From positions 1 to 5,732 of the forward strand of contig JAHZNX010000196.1 of assembly GCA_020028375.1 (NCBI GenBank): DNA of 5,732 nucleotides, written 5' to 3'. A program made the position numbers and the translations under genes. A model generated the notes under the pieces. That model ran no database searches. It saw only the letters and a program-made list of their open reading frames with translations, and had not been told where the DNA came from. Shown here piece after piece: positions 5,412 to 5,732 of the stretch; the stretch's first letter is position 1; each line of letters begins with the position of its first letter. This DNA comes from Betaproteobacteria bacterium. GTDB taxonomy: Bacteria > Pseudomonadota > Gammaproteobacteria > Burkholderiales > SG8-41.

Positions 5412-5732
5412 TCACGGTTGTCTGATTGCGGCCGCCAGCGGCCCGAAAAGCGCTTCGCCGTTGCGCCACGCGATTTTTTCCGCGACGTCGCCCGGCAGCT
5501 CGGAGAGCCACGATCGGGCAAGGCGCGCATGCTCCACGATGTAGTGCCAGCGCTCGGGCGAAGGCGTGTCGGTGCCGACCATGATGCGGTCCGGCATCTC
5601 GAGGAGCAGCGGGCGCCATTCGGGATTGAGCTTTCCCCCCGGGGCGTGGTCGGTGCGCCACGAAAGCTCGCACCAGAGGTTCCGATGGCGGCGTAGCATC
5701 TCGCGCACTTCCCGGGGTGGCGCGAATCCGGC
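5412..5732 (-). CDS. Amidohydrolase-2-family metal-dependent hydrolase, C-terminal part (5' end outside window)
   Basis: The frame is open from the right edge (5732) to a TGA at 5412-5414, giving the last 106 residues; the GTG at 5708 is internal. The fragment resembles the C-terminal third of COG2159-type TIM-barrel hydrolases and decarboxylases. The segment NLWCELSW is a barrel strand followed by WRPLLLEMPDRIMVGTDTPSPERW, where GTD carries the conserved metal-binding aspartate, and the protein ends with the helix pattern KIAWRNGEALFG typical of the family (the usual form is NAxRLF). Members cleave C-N, C-O or C-C bonds of small lactones, amides and aromatic acids. The N-terminal HxH metal motif lies outside the window, so neither activity nor completeness can be judged. 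It is transcribed toward the tRNA and dehydrogenase gene, with 172 bases before the tRNA. Confidence 0.8.
   Translation of the reverse strand, partial: AGFAPPREVREMLRRHRNLWCELSWRTDHAPGGKLNPEWRPLLLEMPDRIMVGTDTPSPERWHYIVEHARLARSWLSELPGDVAEKIAWRNGEALFGPLAAAIRQP

Overview
This looks like a chromosomal stretch from a GC-rich Gram-negative bacterium. A betaproteobacterium or a related soil/sediment proteobacterium is my best guess, from the gene families, the tRNA-Val(CAC) with encoded CCA, and the intergenic C/T-rich palindromes. No marker gene is present to prove the taxonomy. I see no integrase, transposase, CRISPR array or defence gene. Except for the first 330 bases, the content is metabolic.

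Layout, left to right. (1) 1-330, plus strand: the C-terminal end of a VCBS/cadherin-like surface or exported protein, with lower GC (about 54% by hand count) than what follows. (2) 353-1204, minus strand: a carbohydrate-esterase-4 family hydrolase of the Helicobacter PgdA-like type, converging on gene 1. (3) 1229-2815, plus strand: a gamma-glutamyltransferase-family Ntn-hydrolase, divergent from gene 2 with only 24 bases between the chosen starts. It keeps the self-processing threonine but has lost the residues that hold the glutamyl group in classical enzymes. (4) 2824-3843, plus strand: a Gfo/Idh/MocA NAD(P)-dependent oxidoreductase, 8 bases after gene 3 and surely in its operon. (5) 3848-3872: a perfect 12-bp-arm palindrome between convergent genes. 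(6) 3881-5119, minus strand: a DadA-like FAD-dependent amino acid dehydrogenase with a GTG start. (7) 5165-5239, minus strand: tRNA-Val(CAC), with a plausible promoter at 5253-5281. (8) 5240-5411: an intergenic stretch with a strong Shine-Dalgarno site in front of a 14-codon reading frame that runs through a second palindrome, then an imperfect hairpin. (9) 5412-5732, minus strand: the C-terminal part of an amidohydrolase-2-family metal-dependent hydrolase, cut by the window edge.

How they may work together: several genes encode hydrolases or dehydrogenases acting on amides, amino compounds or small carboxylates, and neither the CE4 enzyme nor the GGT-family enzyme shows an export signal. The most interesting idea is that the divergent pair 353-2815 is a cytoplasmic ring-opening plus half-amide-hydrolysing module: a CE4-fold imide/amide hydrolase feeding an oxamate-amidohydrolase-like Ntn-hydrolase. 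This is inference from altered active-site residues and gene adjacency, not a demonstrated pathway. The remainder looks like ordinary catabolic gene content.
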